Shown: positions 45,801 through 54,013 of the stretch, piece by piece
Layout: every line of letters begins with the position of its first letter
How positions within the stretch are numbered: position 1 is the stretch's first letter
Assembly: GCA_031271905.1 (NCBI GenBank)
Contig: JAISUT010000025.1
Coordinates: forward strand, 46,036-110,035
Direction: 5' to 3'
Source: Acidobacteriota bacterium
Lineage (GTDB): Bacteria; Acidobacteriota; UBA6911
Length of the DNA stretch: 64,000 nucleotides
Notes under the pieces: model-generated
What the model saw: only the letters and a program-made list of their open reading frames with translations
Told to the model about the DNA's origin: nothing
Databases searched by the model: none
Position numbers and translations under genes: made by a program

Positions 45801-46154
45801 TTCAGCTTCGGCGACACGGAGCGGAGGGTCACTTCGGGCGCCTTCGCGCATGTCAGCGAATACAGCTTGGTGCGCGACCGCAAGGGCAGGTTCCCCGCGA
45901 TGCTCATGGCGTTCGGCGTCGAGTGCCGTTTCGGCACCCATTCCATCGAGAGCGACAAGCCGGTCACCGTGTCGCTCGACGGCTTGCGCGGGGGGGTGCG
46001 CAACAGCCGTCCGGCGACGCATGTGGTGATCCGCTCCCCGGACGTCCGCGCGGGCGCCCGCTTCCTGCTCGACGGCGAACCGGTAGTCGCGGCAGAGTCC
46101 GGGGTCTTGCGCATCACCCTGGAAGAGCCGGGGGAGCACGCCTTGGCGGAATGA
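42900..46154 (+). CDS. Heparinase II/III-like large membrane-spanning protein
   Basis: The 1084-residue product starts with a signal-like sequence (MSVISLALLLLAVAFSQAFA), has an N-terminal beta domain (about 45-335) and then three hydrophobic segments (about 346-367, 374-392, 402-422). A helical toroid domain (about 440-700) and a C-terminal beta-sandwich follow. Motifs such as PSRSVVAASGQFAALRTGDG and EPGDALSFDLFAEQ recall the heparinase II/III-type lyase C-terminal region, though the usual His and Tyr residues are not certain. It is probably an inner-membrane protein with periplasmic polysaccharide-lyase-like domains. ATGs at 42906 and 42915 are alternative starts; no strong Shine-Dalgarno is visible. 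Confidence 0.6.
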   Translation: MSMRPMSVISLALLLLAVAFSQAFAAASAGGDATPSPVELRRRLVETAGAPPAAPYALEGRFTLVANGEELSWRARVVHIPQPGGGRGAGSADRRVTDLAHENGSRDVRYFLSGDGGWIATKETTMDVEAASIPYPARLDFHTLYAALLDMLADAPRGVPREARRGKNAKVAPAVKIEPVDNEIHVSGRLPNGWDAVFALNAVECYPRKVRISTGGEPVGVLTVPVTRPGKGGQLRHPAGLVTEFEVWMSEPAPGSGYRYARRLDFVEQGVVVGALLAEEAPFAAGAQTPGRLFDRPPDLPWVESLHFESDGRDGESVFAGDAGLAALRARIEAGEEPWAGWSRRGGLIASGAVVLSWIGMLFPYPPPPRTLGTVIAIGYLLFFLIAVRVRQMRDQRFPKKTALAALAVAAAVFVSGCASWMVSRPVERSRMALHAALRYALTGRASYADGAVKFLPDAARKSSAKAVADMVELGESCQGYALAYDLVKGSLPPSERARAEAALFDYARPLMGAASGWGANGVGAGEIAAGLGMAGLALRFEPFVAAAQVVIDRALDEQLSGGLHKAGPGRGAGEMNAAVNLFAALRQAGRADYYADERVRRYVSTTLQLLSPAGTLPLFTDTELEHSLDLSMFFLKVADKLPEADGRRCVAAHDRYWGHGRFADRGWRGKAFRLVQPLLAYYDNPQVMLQYTRPVPSGGTGGWRGMPSRSVVAASGQFAALRTGDGADAMCLALDMLRPGACAEPGDALSFDLFAEQSLMLHGLGAPLKDGKGVRAAAGNTLTFDGANQAANRSRGVTSALLNQPLFDQLRATADKAYDYGQVRRDIVMVRPEQGFPAYFIVLDDVASDAPQTTVQWRIHGRGETTSGIDSRTRWSSTPLVPPRWREKPSVLEVVHPLGAQRTQSISAGTLRSRFPFLNQTAQTALVEWVGSGRLCTVMIPRREADAPPAVDARGEYACLIGGTDWFSFGDTERRVTSGAFAHVSEYSLVRDRKGRFPAMLMAFGVECRFGTHSIESDKPVTVSLDGLRGGVRNSRPATHVVIRSPDVRAGARFLLDGEPVVAAESGVLRITLEEPGEHALAE

Positions 46155-46267
46155 AACCGACGGGCGCCTGCGGCTAAAGATTGCAGGCCGGGGGGGACAC
46201 AAGGTAATATGCGAACCCGTTGGAGACGGTCCGCGTGTTTTCACGCAGGCAGACGGCGAGGCGGCTT

Positions 46268-47299
46268 ATGGAACAGGAAACCCGGCAGATCAACTTGGCG
46301 CTCATCGGCTTTGGCCATGTCGGACGGGCGTTCGCCCGACTCCTGATCGACAGGAGGAGGTGGTTCCTCAAGGAGCACGGCCTCGAATGCCGCATCACCG
46401 GCATCGCCACCCGCGGGCACGGCACGGCGATAGACCACGACGGCCTGCCCGTGCAGAAGATCCTCGGCGCGTGGAAGAAGGACGCCGGGTTGGGCGCCTT
46501 CCACAACGGCCCCGCCTGCGCCTCCTGCGCCGACTTCATCCGCCAGTGCGGCGCGGACATCCTTTTCGAGATGAGCGTACAGAACATGAAGGGGGAGCCC
46601 GCCGCATCCTACATCCGCGAGGCGCTCGGCGCGGGGTTGCATGTGATCACGGTCAACAAGGGGCCGGTTGCGACCCATTTCAGCCAACTGACCCGGCTGG
46701 CGCGCCAGCGCGACGTGCGCTTCCTTTACGAGGGGACGGTCATGGACGGCGCGCCGGTGTTCGGCATGGTGCGCCACACCCTGCCGGCGACGCACATCCA
46801 TTCCCTGCGGGGCATCTTCAACAGCACAACCAACTACATCCTCACGCAGATGGAGCAGGGGGCGCCTTTCGATGCGGCGCTGGAGTACACGCGCAACGCC
46901 GGCATCGCGGAGGCGGACCCCGCGCTCGACCTGGACGGCTGGGACTGCGCCGCCAAGCTCTCGATCCTGATCCAGGCGTTGATGGGGGGGAAGGTCAAGC
47001 CCGGCGACATCGAGCGGGCGGCGATCTCCGAAGACACCGGCAGGCGGGTGCGCGCCGCCCTGCGCCGCGACCGGCGGTTGCGGCTGGTCGCGCGCGCCTA
47101 CCGCCAGGGCGGGAAGGTCGTCGGCAAGGTCGAGTTGCAGGAGCTGGAGGTCTTCGACCCCCTTGCCGCCATCCGGGGGCTGAGCAACATCCTGGTGATG
47201 AACACCGACACGATGCGGGAGATGGCCGTCGTGGAGAACGACCCCTCGGTGGAGCAGACCGCCTACGCCCTTTTCGCCGACTTGGTCTCTTTGTTGTAA
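46268..47299 (+). CDS. hom: Homoserine dehydrogenase
   Basis: The 343-residue protein has an NAD(P)-binding Rossmann start INLALIGFGHVGRAF, the VITVNKGPVATHF catalytic-lysine region, and the family motif IFNSTTNYILTQM, followed by AGIAEADPALDLDGWDCAAKL with the substrate-binding Asp and Lys. It lacks the C-terminal ACT domain of many homoserine dehydrogenases, so allosteric control by threonine is not expected through that route. It makes homoserine for threonine and methionine synthesis. The ATG at 46268 was preferred to an upstream TTG (46220). Confidence 0.93.
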   Translation: MEQETRQINLALIGFGHVGRAFARLLIDRRRWFLKEHGLECRITGIATRGHGTAIDHDGLPVQKILGAWKKDAGLGAFHNGPACASCADFIRQCGADILFEMSVQNMKGEPAASYIREALGAGLHVITVNKGPVATHFSQLTRLARQRDVRFLYEGTVMDGAPVFGMVRHTLPATHIHSLRGIFNSTTNYILTQMEQGAPFDAALEYTRNAGIAEADPALDLDGWDCAAKLSILIQALMGGKVKPGDIERAAISEDTGRRVRAALRRDRRLRLVARAYRQGGKVVGKVELQELEVFDPLAAIRGLSNILVMNTDTMREMAVVENDPSVEQTAYALFADLVSLL

Positions 47300-47360
47300 C
47301 ATTTGCGGCATAGGGTCGTGACGCATGGACGCCGCGCCCGACCGCCTAAGGAGGAACCCG

Positions 47361-49073
47361 ATGCGCATCCATCGCCCAGCGCCCATGCAACTTGTGAAAA
47401 AGGCGGCATTGTCGGTCGCGGCGGCATCGTTGCTCGCCCTCGCGGCGACGCCCGCGCTCCTGTCGCAGAACGGCGCGACCGCAACGGACGCCCCTGTCGA
47501 TTCGTCCATCACCGGTGTGACCGTGTTCCTGAGCGGCGCCGAGGTGCAGCGCGAGGCGTCCGTCGCCCTCAATGCCGGGACGCGGCAACTGGTCTTCGAC
47601 CAGTTGCCGGCGGGGATGCTTCCGCAAAGCATCCAGGTGGCGGGGACGGGGAACTTCACCATACTGGGGGTGAGCCACCGCGTGAACCACTTGAAGCCGG
47701 AGGAGAAGACCGCGGAGGTCGCCGGGTTGGAGGCGTCCCTGAAGTCCGTCGGGGAAAAGCTCGAATCGCAACGCGCCGCGCTGGCCGACTGCGACGCGGA
47801 AACGGAGATGCTCAAGCAAAACGCCGCCATCGGCGGCTCGCAAACCGGGGTGAAGACCGCGGAGCTGAAGGAGTTCGCCGAGTTCTACCGCGCGCATCTG
47901 AACGCGCTGACCGGGCGCAGGCTGGCGCTGAAATCTGCGGCGTCGGAGCTCGAAAAGGAGAAGGCGGCGCTGGAAAGCCAGTTGCGGCAGTTGCAATCCT
48001 CGCCGCGCAGGCCCACCTCGTCCGTCGTCGTCGAGGTCGCCGCCCCGGCGGCGGTGCAGGCGAAAATGCAGGTCAGCTACCTGGTCTATGACGCGGGCTG
48101 GACGCCGTCCTACGACCTGCGTGCGTCGGACGTCAACGGCCCCGTGGAGCTCACCTACAAGGCCAACGTCCGCCAGAACACGGGCGAGGCGTGGAACGAC
48201 GTCAAGCCGGTGCTCTCCACCGCCAACCCGACCGTCAGCAACACCAAGCCGGAGCTGGACCCCTGGTACCTGTCCTTCTACACCCCCGCCCCGCCTTCGG
48301 CATACCAATCGTTCAACAGCAGGGGCTTGGCCAGGAGCGCGCTCGACAACATCAACGTTATGGGAGGGGCGGCGATGCGCGACGGCGGCGATGTCATGGC
48401 GGAGACCGAGGCGCCCGCCGCGCCCGCCGCGTCGGCGGCGGAGCTGACGAGCGTCGCGGAAGGCCAGACCAGCGTCGAGTTCACCATCGACACCCCGTAC
48501 ACGATCCCGAGCGACGGGCAGACGCACGCCGTGGAGCTGGCGAAGCACTCGTTGCCGGCGACCTACGAATACTACGCCGTCCGCAAGCTGGACAAGGATG
48601 TGTTCCTGCTGGCAAAGGTCTCCGGCTGGGAGCAGCTCAACCTGCTTTCGGGCCCCGCCAACGCCTTCTTCGAGGGGCGGTACGTGGGCGAGTCCTATAT
48701 CGAGACCCGGCGGACCGACGACGAGCTCACGCTTTCGCTGGGGCGCGACAAGAACATCACCGTCACCCGGATACGCAAGAGGGACTTCACCGAGAAGCAG
48801 TTCCTAGGCGGCAACGTCACCGAGACGCGCGAATGGGACTTGACCGTCCACAACAAGAAGAGGCAGGTGGTCGCCATCGTCGTGGAAGACCAGGTGCCGG
48901 TCCCGACCGACGAGAAGATAAAGGTGGAGGTGCAGGAAGTATCGGGGGCGCGGCTCGACGCGGAGACCGGGAAGCTCACTTGGAACCTCACGGTCGCCCC
49001 ATCCGCGACGCACAAGATGACCGTGAAATACTCGGTCAAATACCCGAAGAACCGGACCGTGCCCTTGGAATAG
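47361..49073 (+). CDS. Exported DUF4139 (MuiA-type) protein
   Basis: The 570-residue protein has a signal sequence and an N-terminal beta domain (ITGVTVFLSGAEVQREASV). A coiled coil lies between about 110 and 215. The DUF4139 domain starts near 225 with VSYLVYDAGWTPSYDLRASD and continues with ANVRQNTGEAWNDVKPVLSTA. Relatives are annotated as mucoidy inhibitor MuiA-like, with unknown biochemistry; an envelope role is likely. A linker of Ala/Glu-rich sequence (about 335-365) splits the domain. AAGGAGG lies before the ATG at 47361. It converges on glgC with 23 nt between. Confidence 0.85.
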   Translation: MRIHRPAPMQLVKKAALSVAAASLLALAATPALLSQNGATATDAPVDSSITGVTVFLSGAEVQREASVALNAGTRQLVFDQLPAGMLPQSIQVAGTGNFTILGVSHRVNHLKPEEKTAEVAGLEASLKSVGEKLESQRAALADCDAETEMLKQNAAIGGSQTGVKTAELKEFAEFYRAHLNALTGRRLALKSAASELEKEKAALESQLRQLQSSPRRPTSSVVVEVAAPAAVQAKMQVSYLVYDAGWTPSYDLRASDVNGPVELTYKANVRQNTGEAWNDVKPVLSTANPTVSNTKPELDPWYLSFYTPAPPSAYQSFNSRGLARSALDNINVMGGAAMRDGGDVMAETEAPAAPAASAAELTSVAEGQTSVEFTIDTPYTIPSDGQTHAVELAKHSLPATYEYYAVRKLDKDVFLLAKVSGWEQLNLLSGPANAFFEGRYVGESYIETRRTDDELTLSLGRDKNITVTRIRKRDFTEKQFLGGNVTETREWDLTVHNKKRQVVAIVVEDQVPVPTDEKIKVEVQEVSGARLDAETGKLTWNLTVAPSATHKMTVKYSVKYPKNRTVPLE

Positions 49074-49096
49074 CGGGACGGCATCGGCGGTCGCCG

Positions 49097-50362
49097 TCAG
49101 ATCACCGTCCCACTGCGGATCAACGCCCCCTTGGGGATGACGATGATGCCGTCGCGGATGTGGTAGTTCTCGTCGTCCTTCTCGCGCAGGTTGTGCGCGT
49201 TGACGATGGAGACGCCATCGCCGATGCGGACGTTCTTATCGACGATGGCGTTGATGACGGTGCAGTTGTTGCCGATGCCGATGTTGGGCCTGCCGCAGGC
49301 GGCGTTCTCCGCCAGTTGCTCCACCGTCTCGAAATAGTCCGCCCCCATGACGATGGAATGCTGGACGGTCGTGCCAGCGCCGATGCGGCTGCGCACGCCG
49401 ACGATGGAGTGCCTGATGTCCGCGCCGCTGAGGATGCCCCCTTCGGAGATGACCGCCTGATGCACGCTGCAGTTGTTCAGCTTCGACGCGGGCAGGTTGC
49501 GGCGGTGCGTGAAGATCGGCCTCTGGGCGTCGTAGAAGTTGAACTGCGGCGCGACGTCCGTCAGCGCGAGGTTGGCCTCGTAGAAGGCGCGGATGGTGCC
49601 GATGTCCTCCCAGTAGCCGTCGAACGGGTAGGCGAAGACCTTGTGGTCGCCGATGGCCTTGGGGATCACCTCCCTCCCGAAATCGGTCGCCGTCGACTCC
49701 GTCAAGAGGTCGATCAACAACTTCTTCTGGAACACGTAGATGCCCATGCTCCCCAGATAGTCGCGCCCGCCGGCGTCCGCGCGCTCCGGGTCTGCGGACT
49801 CCCAGCCCGGCAACTCCTCCAAGGTCGGTTTCTCCTTGAAGGCGGCGACGCGGCCGTCCCCCCCCAGCTTCATGATGCCGAAGCCGGTCGCCGCCTGCGC
49901 GTCGGCGCGGATGGCGGCGACGGTGACCTCCGCCCCTTTGCTGGCGTGGTACTCCACGATCTTCCGCAAATCCATCTGGTACAACTGGTCGCCTGAGAGG
50001 ATGACGACGTAGCGTGCGTCGTAAGGCTCGAGGTGTTTGACGCTCTGGCGCACGGCGTCCGCAGTCCCTTGGAACCAATTGGAGCTGTCGGGGGTCTGCT
50101 CGGCGGCGAGCACGTCCACGAAACCTCCGCTGAACATGTCGAACTTGTAGGTCTGCACGATGTGCTTGTTCAGCGAGGCGGAGTTGTATTGGGTCAGGAC
50201 GAAGACGCGGTTGATGCCAGAGTTCAGGCAGTTGCTGATGGGGATGTCGATGAGACGGTACTTCCCCCCCAGCGGAACCGCGGGTTTGCTACGCAACTTG
50301 GTGAGCGGGTAGAGGCGTTGGCCTTGCCCGCCGCCCAGGATCACTCCGATGACATCCTGCAT
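49097..50362 (-). CDS. glgC: Glucose-1-phosphate adenylyltransferase
   Basis: The 421-residue protein has the nucleotidyltransferase start GVILGGGQGQRLYPLTKLRSKPAV, the YRLIDIPISNCLNSGI motif, the catalytic GDQLYQMD, and a C-terminal left-handed beta-helix (SGADIRHSIVGVRSRIGAG). It makes ADP-glucose for glycogen synthesis. It follows hisI by 21 nt on the same strand, an apparent operon trpS-hisI-glgC of functionally mixed genes. Confidence 0.96.
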   Translation of the reverse strand: MQDVIGVILGGGQGQRLYPLTKLRSKPAVPLGGKYRLIDIPISNCLNSGINRVFVLTQYNSASLNKHIVQTYKFDMFSGGFVDVLAAEQTPDSSNWFQGTADAVRQSVKHLEPYDARYVVILSGDQLYQMDLRKIVEYHASKGAEVTVAAIRADAQAATGFGIMKLGGDGRVAAFKEKPTLEELPGWESADPERADAGGRDYLGSMGIYVFQKKLLIDLLTESTATDFGREVIPKAIGDHKVFAYPFDGYWEDIGTIRAFYEANLALTDVAPQFNFYDAQRPIFTHRRNLPASKLNNCSVHQAVISEGGILSGADIRHSIVGVRSRIGAGTTVQHSIVMGADYFETVEQLAENAACGRPNIGIGNNCTVINAIVDKNVRIGDGVSIVNAHNLREKDDENYHIRDGIIVIPKGALIRSGTVI

Positions 50363-50383
50363 GACGCCCTCCGGCGACGACGG

Positions 50384-50713
50384 CTACTCGAAGCCTTCCA
50401 CCGGCTCGAAAAAGCAGGAACGCGCGCCCGTGTGGCAGGCGGGCCCCTTGGGCTCGACGCGGATGACCAAGGCGTCCAGGTCGCAGTCCGCCGTGACGCT
50501 CAGCACCTTTTGCGTGTTGCCCGAGGTCTCCCCCTTGTGCCAGAGGCACTGGCGGCTTCGGCTGTAGAACACCGTCTCTTTGATCTCCTGCGTCTTTTTC
50601 AGGCTCTCGCGGCTGACGTAGGCGACCGTCAGCACCTCGCCCGAAGCCGCGTCCTGCACCACCGCCGGGATGAGCCCGCGCGCGTCCCATTTCAACTCTT
50701 CGATGCTTCTCAT
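50384..50713 (-). CDS. hisI: Phosphoribosyl-AMP cyclohydrolase
   Basis: The 109-residue enzyme has the metal-binding DCDLDALVI acidic cluster and the zinc-binding cysteines in CHTGARSCF, with the substrate segment [14 protein letters not shown]. It opens the purine ring in the third step of histidine synthesis. It is a stand-alone cyclohydrolase without the HisE domain. Other his genes are outside the window. The ATG at 50713 was preferred to GTG 50722. Confidence 0.95.
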   Translation of the reverse strand: MRSIEELKWDARGLIPAVVQDAASGEVLTVAYVSRESLKKTQEIKETVFYSRSRQCLWHKGETSGNTQKVLSVTADCDLDALVIRVEPKGPACHTGARSCFFEPVEGFE

Positions 50714-50838
50714 GTCAATCACATCCTAACGTCAAGATAGATGAAGCCGCCCCCCGGCGTCGGTTCGCCAAAGGCGCGTTCAAAACCGGCGGGGATTCCG
50801 CCAAGGGGCTCGCCGCGAGGTGCGGGGGCGTCCGCCGG

Positions 50839-51831
50839 TCAGCGGTTCGGGATGCCCATGGCGGCGCGCACGTCCCGCACCAGCGGGAGCGCCACTTTCC
50901 GCGCCTTCTCCGCGCCCTGGCGCAACACCTCGTCCACATATTCCGGCTGTTCGTCCAACTCCCGCCTGCGGGCGCGCATGTCGGCGAACTTGCGCATGTA
51001 GAGGTCGTAGACCGCCGCCTTGGCGTCCCCGTAGCCGAGCCCCCCTGCGCGGAACCTGTCCGCCCAGTACAGCTTCTCCTCCTCGGTGCAGAACAGCTTC
51101 ATGATGGCGTACAGCGTGCTCGTGTCCGGGTCTTTCGGATCCTCGACCTTCGCCAGGTCGGTGACGATCGAGGAGATCTGCTTTTTCACCACCTTGTCCG
51201 GGGCGAACAGCTCGATGGTGTTGTTGTAGGACTTGGACATCTTCTGCCCGTCGCGCCCCGGCACCACCGCCACGTTCTCGGGGATGTACGGCTCCGGCAT
51301 GGTCAGCACGTCGCCATAGGCGCCGTTGAAATAGCCGACGATGTCGCGGGCCACCTCGACGTGCTGCTTCTGATCCTGCCCGACCGGCACGCGGTCTGCG
51401 CGCACGATCAGGATGTCCGCCGCCATCAGCACCGGATAGGCGAACAGGCCGTGATCGGCAGGAATCCCCTTCTGGAGCTTGTCCTTGTATGCGTGGCAGC
51501 GTTCGAGCAACCCCATCGGCGTCACCGTGGTCAGGAGCCATTGCAACTCGCATACCTCGGGGATGTCGCTCTGCACGTAGATGGCGGCGCGCGCCGGATC
51601 CAAGCCCAAAGCGATGTAGTCCGCCGCCGTGCCGCGCGTCAGCTCGATCAGGCGCCCCTTGTCGCGCACGGTGGTCAGCGCGTGGTAGTTCGCCAGGAAG
51701 TAGTAGCACTCGTGCCCCTCCCCGATGAACTGGATGAACTGCTGCACGGCGCCGAAATAATTGCCAAGATGGAGGTTGCCCGAGGGCTGGATGCCGGAGA
51801 GTATCGTCAGTCTTTTCGCGGGATCGGTCAT
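50839..51831 (-). CDS. trpS: Tryptophan--tRNA ligase
   Basis: The 330-residue class I synthetase has the HIGH-like motif PSGNLHLGNYFG near residue 16, DQKQHVEVARDI in the middle and KMSKSYNN (the KMSKS loop). Its size matches the bacterial family. The ATG at 51831 is preceded by GGAAG. No T-box or leader peptide is visible upstream; the upstream region instead contains a remnant of the MITE-like element. Confidence 0.97.
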   Translation of the reverse strand: MTDPAKRLTILSGIQPSGNLHLGNYFGAVQQFIQFIGEGHECYYFLANYHALTTVRDKGRLIELTRGTAADYIALGLDPARAAIYVQSDIPEVCELQWLLTTVTPMGLLERCHAYKDKLQKGIPADHGLFAYPVLMAADILIVRADRVPVGQDQKQHVEVARDIVGYFNGAYGDVLTMPEPYIPENVAVVPGRDGQKMSKSYNNTIELFAPDKVVKKQISSIVTDLAKVEDPKDPDTSTLYAIMKLFCTEEEKLYWADRFRAGGLGYGDAKAAVYDLYMRKFADMRARRRELDEQPEYVDEVLRQGAEKARKVALPLVRDVRAAMGIPNR

Positions 51832-52004
51832 CGTGGTCGTCTTCCAAAGTCCTTTTTTAATGAAACGCCGTCTGCGCCTAGGGGCTGCGCCCGTGCGCGA
51901 CCGGAAATAGTCGCACCCCCGCCCGGCATTTGCAATGGCGAGTTTGCGTCCTTTCACCCCGTCGGCGCGGGTGGCGCGCCCCTGCGCCGTGACTGCGCCT
52001 TGGC

Positions 52005-52027
52005 GTCCGGGGTTTTCAGAGGTTCCC
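52005..52027. repeat. End remnant (copy D) of the MITE-like element
   Basis: GTCCGGGGTTTTCAGAGGTTCCC matches the terminal 23 bp of the element at 34957-35077 with one change (TCAGAGG for TTAGAGG). The rest of the element is absent. It lies in the gap upstream of trpS and downstream of the NlpC/P60 gene. Confidence 0.7.
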
Positions 52028-52041
52028 TATGGGATGGGCGG

Positions 52042-53088
52042 CTAGCGTTCGGGCGAGGACGGCGGGTAGTCTTCATGCGCGTCCAGGTCTTCCCACCAGA
52101 GGCCCATGATGCGCCGCGCCCCGATGTAGCGGAGCTTGTACCAAGTCTTGTTCAGGTCGGCGACGGTGACTTTCCGCGCCTTGCTGCTGGCGTGGATGAA
52201 CTGGCCGTCGCCGATGTAGATGCCGACGTGGGTCGGCGTCTTGCCGCGGGAGGAGAAGAACACGAGGTCGCCTTTTTGCAAGTCTTCCCGCGCCACATGC
52301 TCGCCTTCTTTGAACTGTTCGCGGGATGTCCGGGGCAGGGTGAGGTTGACCTTGGCAAAGATGTTCCTTACCAGCGCCGAGCAGTCCAGCCCGGTCTTTT
52401 CCGACGTGCCCCCGAAACGGTAACGCGCGCCCAGCATGTTGAAACCGGCTTCGACCAGGCGATCCCGCAAGGGGGTGCTTTCCACCGCCGCCGGAGGCGT
52501 GACGGGGGCGACGACGACGGGCGTCGCTTGTTGGGGCGCCGCCTGGGGCGCGGGTGTCGCGGCTGCGGCGAGCGGCGCGGGCTCGACCCGCAGCGGCTCG
52601 GACGGCAACGCCGCCACCCTGGCGACCGCAGTCGGGATCACCAGCACCTGCCCGACCTTGAGGTCGTTGCCGGCGAGGGCGTTTGCGTTCTTCAACGTCG
52701 CGAGATCCACTTGGAAGGTCTTGGCTATCCGATAGAGCGTGTCGCCCCTCTTCACCGTGTAGGTCTGGTCGATGAACTGCTCCCAAGACGACTCCTGCAC
52801 CGGCTCGCCGATGACTTCGGCGACGGGCGCGACCGTCTCCACAGGCGCTTTCGAGGTTTTGGTTGCCCGGATTTTGAGCACCTGCCCGACCTCGAGGGCG
52901 TCGCTCTTCAGCCCGTTGACCTTTTTCAAAGCCTGCGTCGTCGTCTTGTGCGTCTTTGCGATTTTATAAAGGGTGTCCCCTTTGCGAACCTTGTAGGTCT
53001 CGCCCTTGGCGCAGAATCCCGGAACCGATCCGCAAAGGATCGCGAGCGACAGGACGACCGCACTTGCCAAACGACGACGAGCCTTCAT
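52042..53088 (-). CDS. LysM-NlpC/P60 peptidoglycan endopeptidase
   Basis: The 348-residue protein has a signal peptide (MKARRRLASAVVLSLAILCG) and two LysM repeats (about 29-76 and 107-153; KVRKGDTLYKIAKTH, TVKRGDTLYRIAKTF). A Pro/Ala-rich linker leads to a C-terminal NlpC/P60 domain with catalytic Cys in GLDCSALVRNIF and His in PTHVGIYIGDG, plus FIHASSKAR. It binds and cleaves peptide stems of peptidoglycan in the periplasm. The ATG at 53088 gives the signal peptide; longer frames upstream lack one. Confidence 0.93.
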   Translation of the reverse strand: MKARRRLASAVVLSLAILCGSVPGFCAKGETYKVRKGDTLYKIAKTHKTTTQALKKVNGLKSDALEVGQVLKIRATKTSKAPVETVAPVAEVIGEPVQESSWEQFIDQTYTVKRGDTLYRIAKTFQVDLATLKNANALAGNDLKVGQVLVIPTAVARVAALPSEPLRVEPAPLAAAATPAPQAAPQQATPVVVAPVTPPAAVESTPLRDRLVEAGFNMLGARYRFGGTSEKTGLDCSALVRNIFAKVNLTLPRTSREQFKEGEHVAREDLQKGDLVFFSSRGKTPTHVGIYIGDGQFIHASSKARKVTVADLNKTWYKLRYIGARRIMGLWWEDLDAHEDYPPSSPER

Positions 53089-53484
53089 CGACACCCGTTT
53101 CAAAACGGCACCTTTGTTATAGAAAATTAAGACAACACCCATCATATAAGCCGAACCGGCGTCAGGACAGACGCCCCACGGCACCCCATAACCATATAAA
53201 ATCGACCAATCGTTCCTAAACCATTCCAAAAAACCTTTCCATAATATGTTTTTTTTTCGAAAACGCAACAAAAATTTATACTTCTAGTTTTCTAGTAGTT
53301 TTTCCATGGCGAGGCGCCGTAGAAAAGCCAAGGGGCCCGACGACTCGAAAATGGCGCGTCCCCGCCGATAATCCGAAGAGTTTCGGCGATGTCCTAAATC
53401 TGTGCGGGGGACGGCTGGGGGTGCTATACTTCCGTCGTTCGCGGGGATGTCGGAGCCCGTGGGGAACGCAGGGAGGTTGGCGGC
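53089..53484. other. Gene-free AT-rich divergent interval
   Basis: This 396-bp region between two divergent envelope genes is strikingly AT-rich near 53190-53310 (runs of T, and TTCTAGTTTTCTAGTAG near 53283). It holds an extended -10 box before the thioredoxin gene and presumably the promoter of the NlpC/P60 gene. No small ORF with a ribosome-binding site was found. Confidence 0.5.
53422..53430 (+). promoter_or_regulatory. Extended -10 promoter before the lipoprotein thioredoxin
   Basis: TGCTATACT is a TGn-TATACT extended -10 element about 55 bp before the GTG start. No good -35 hexamer is visible, as is usual for extended -10 promoters. Confidence 0.45.
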
Positions 53485-54003
53485 GTGGTTGGAAAAAAGA
53501 ATTCCTTGTTCTTATCGATGATCGTTCTTATGGCGTTTTCCCTGGGGTCGCTCACCTCTTGCGGCGGTCGTTTGGGAGGGGGGGCGGATGTCGGCCAAGC
53601 GGCGCCTTCCTTCAAATTGAAAGACTTGGATGGGCGGGAAATCGCGTTGGAGCAGTTCCGGGGTAAGATCGTCCTGATCGATTTCTGGGCGACCTGGTGC
53701 GGCCCCTGCCGGATGACCATGCCCGTCGTCGAGAAGCTGTCGAAGGAATACCCGGACGACCTGGTGCTTTTGGCGGTCAACTTGCAGGAGTCCGTCGGCG
53801 AGGTGCGGCAGTACCTCGAGCAGCAGGGGCTCCAGTCCCAGGTGTTGCTCGACGAGGGAGGCGACGTGAGCATCGCCTACGGCGCCGACGCGATCCCGAT
53901 GCAGTTCCTGATCGACAGGGACGGGGTCGTGCGCAACGTCCTGACCGGCTTCAGCCCGTCGATGGCGTCGAAGCTCCGTTCTCAGATCGAGCAGTTGCGG
54001 TAG
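53485..54003 (+). CDS. TlpA/ResA-like lipoprotein thioredoxin
   Basis: The 172-residue protein has a lipoprotein signal (LSMIVLMAFSLGSLTSCGG, lipobox Cys near residue 26) and then an AhpC/TlpA-type thioredoxin fold: APSFKLKDLDGREIAL, the active site WATWCGPCRMTMP and cis-proline in AIPMQFLIDRDG. It is a membrane-anchored thiol-disulfide reductase on the periplasmic side, of the type serving cytochrome c or cysteine-rich protein maturation. GGGAGG lies 8 nt before the GTG start. Confidence 0.9.
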   Translation: MVGKKNSLFLSMIVLMAFSLGSLTSCGGRLGGGADVGQAAPSFKLKDLDGREIALEQFRGKIVLIDFWATWCGPCRMTMPVVEKLSKEYPDDLVLLAVNLQESVGEVRQYLEQQGLQSQVLLDEGGDVSIAYGADAIPMQFLIDRDGVVRNVLTGFSPSMASKLRSQIEQLR

Positions 54004-54013
54004 CCGCGCCGCG

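Noticed and set aside
46241..47830. A 529-codon minus-strand frame over homoserine dehydrogenase
   Set aside because: It is antisense to two clear genes and has no recognisable domain; high GC content leaves such frames open by chance.
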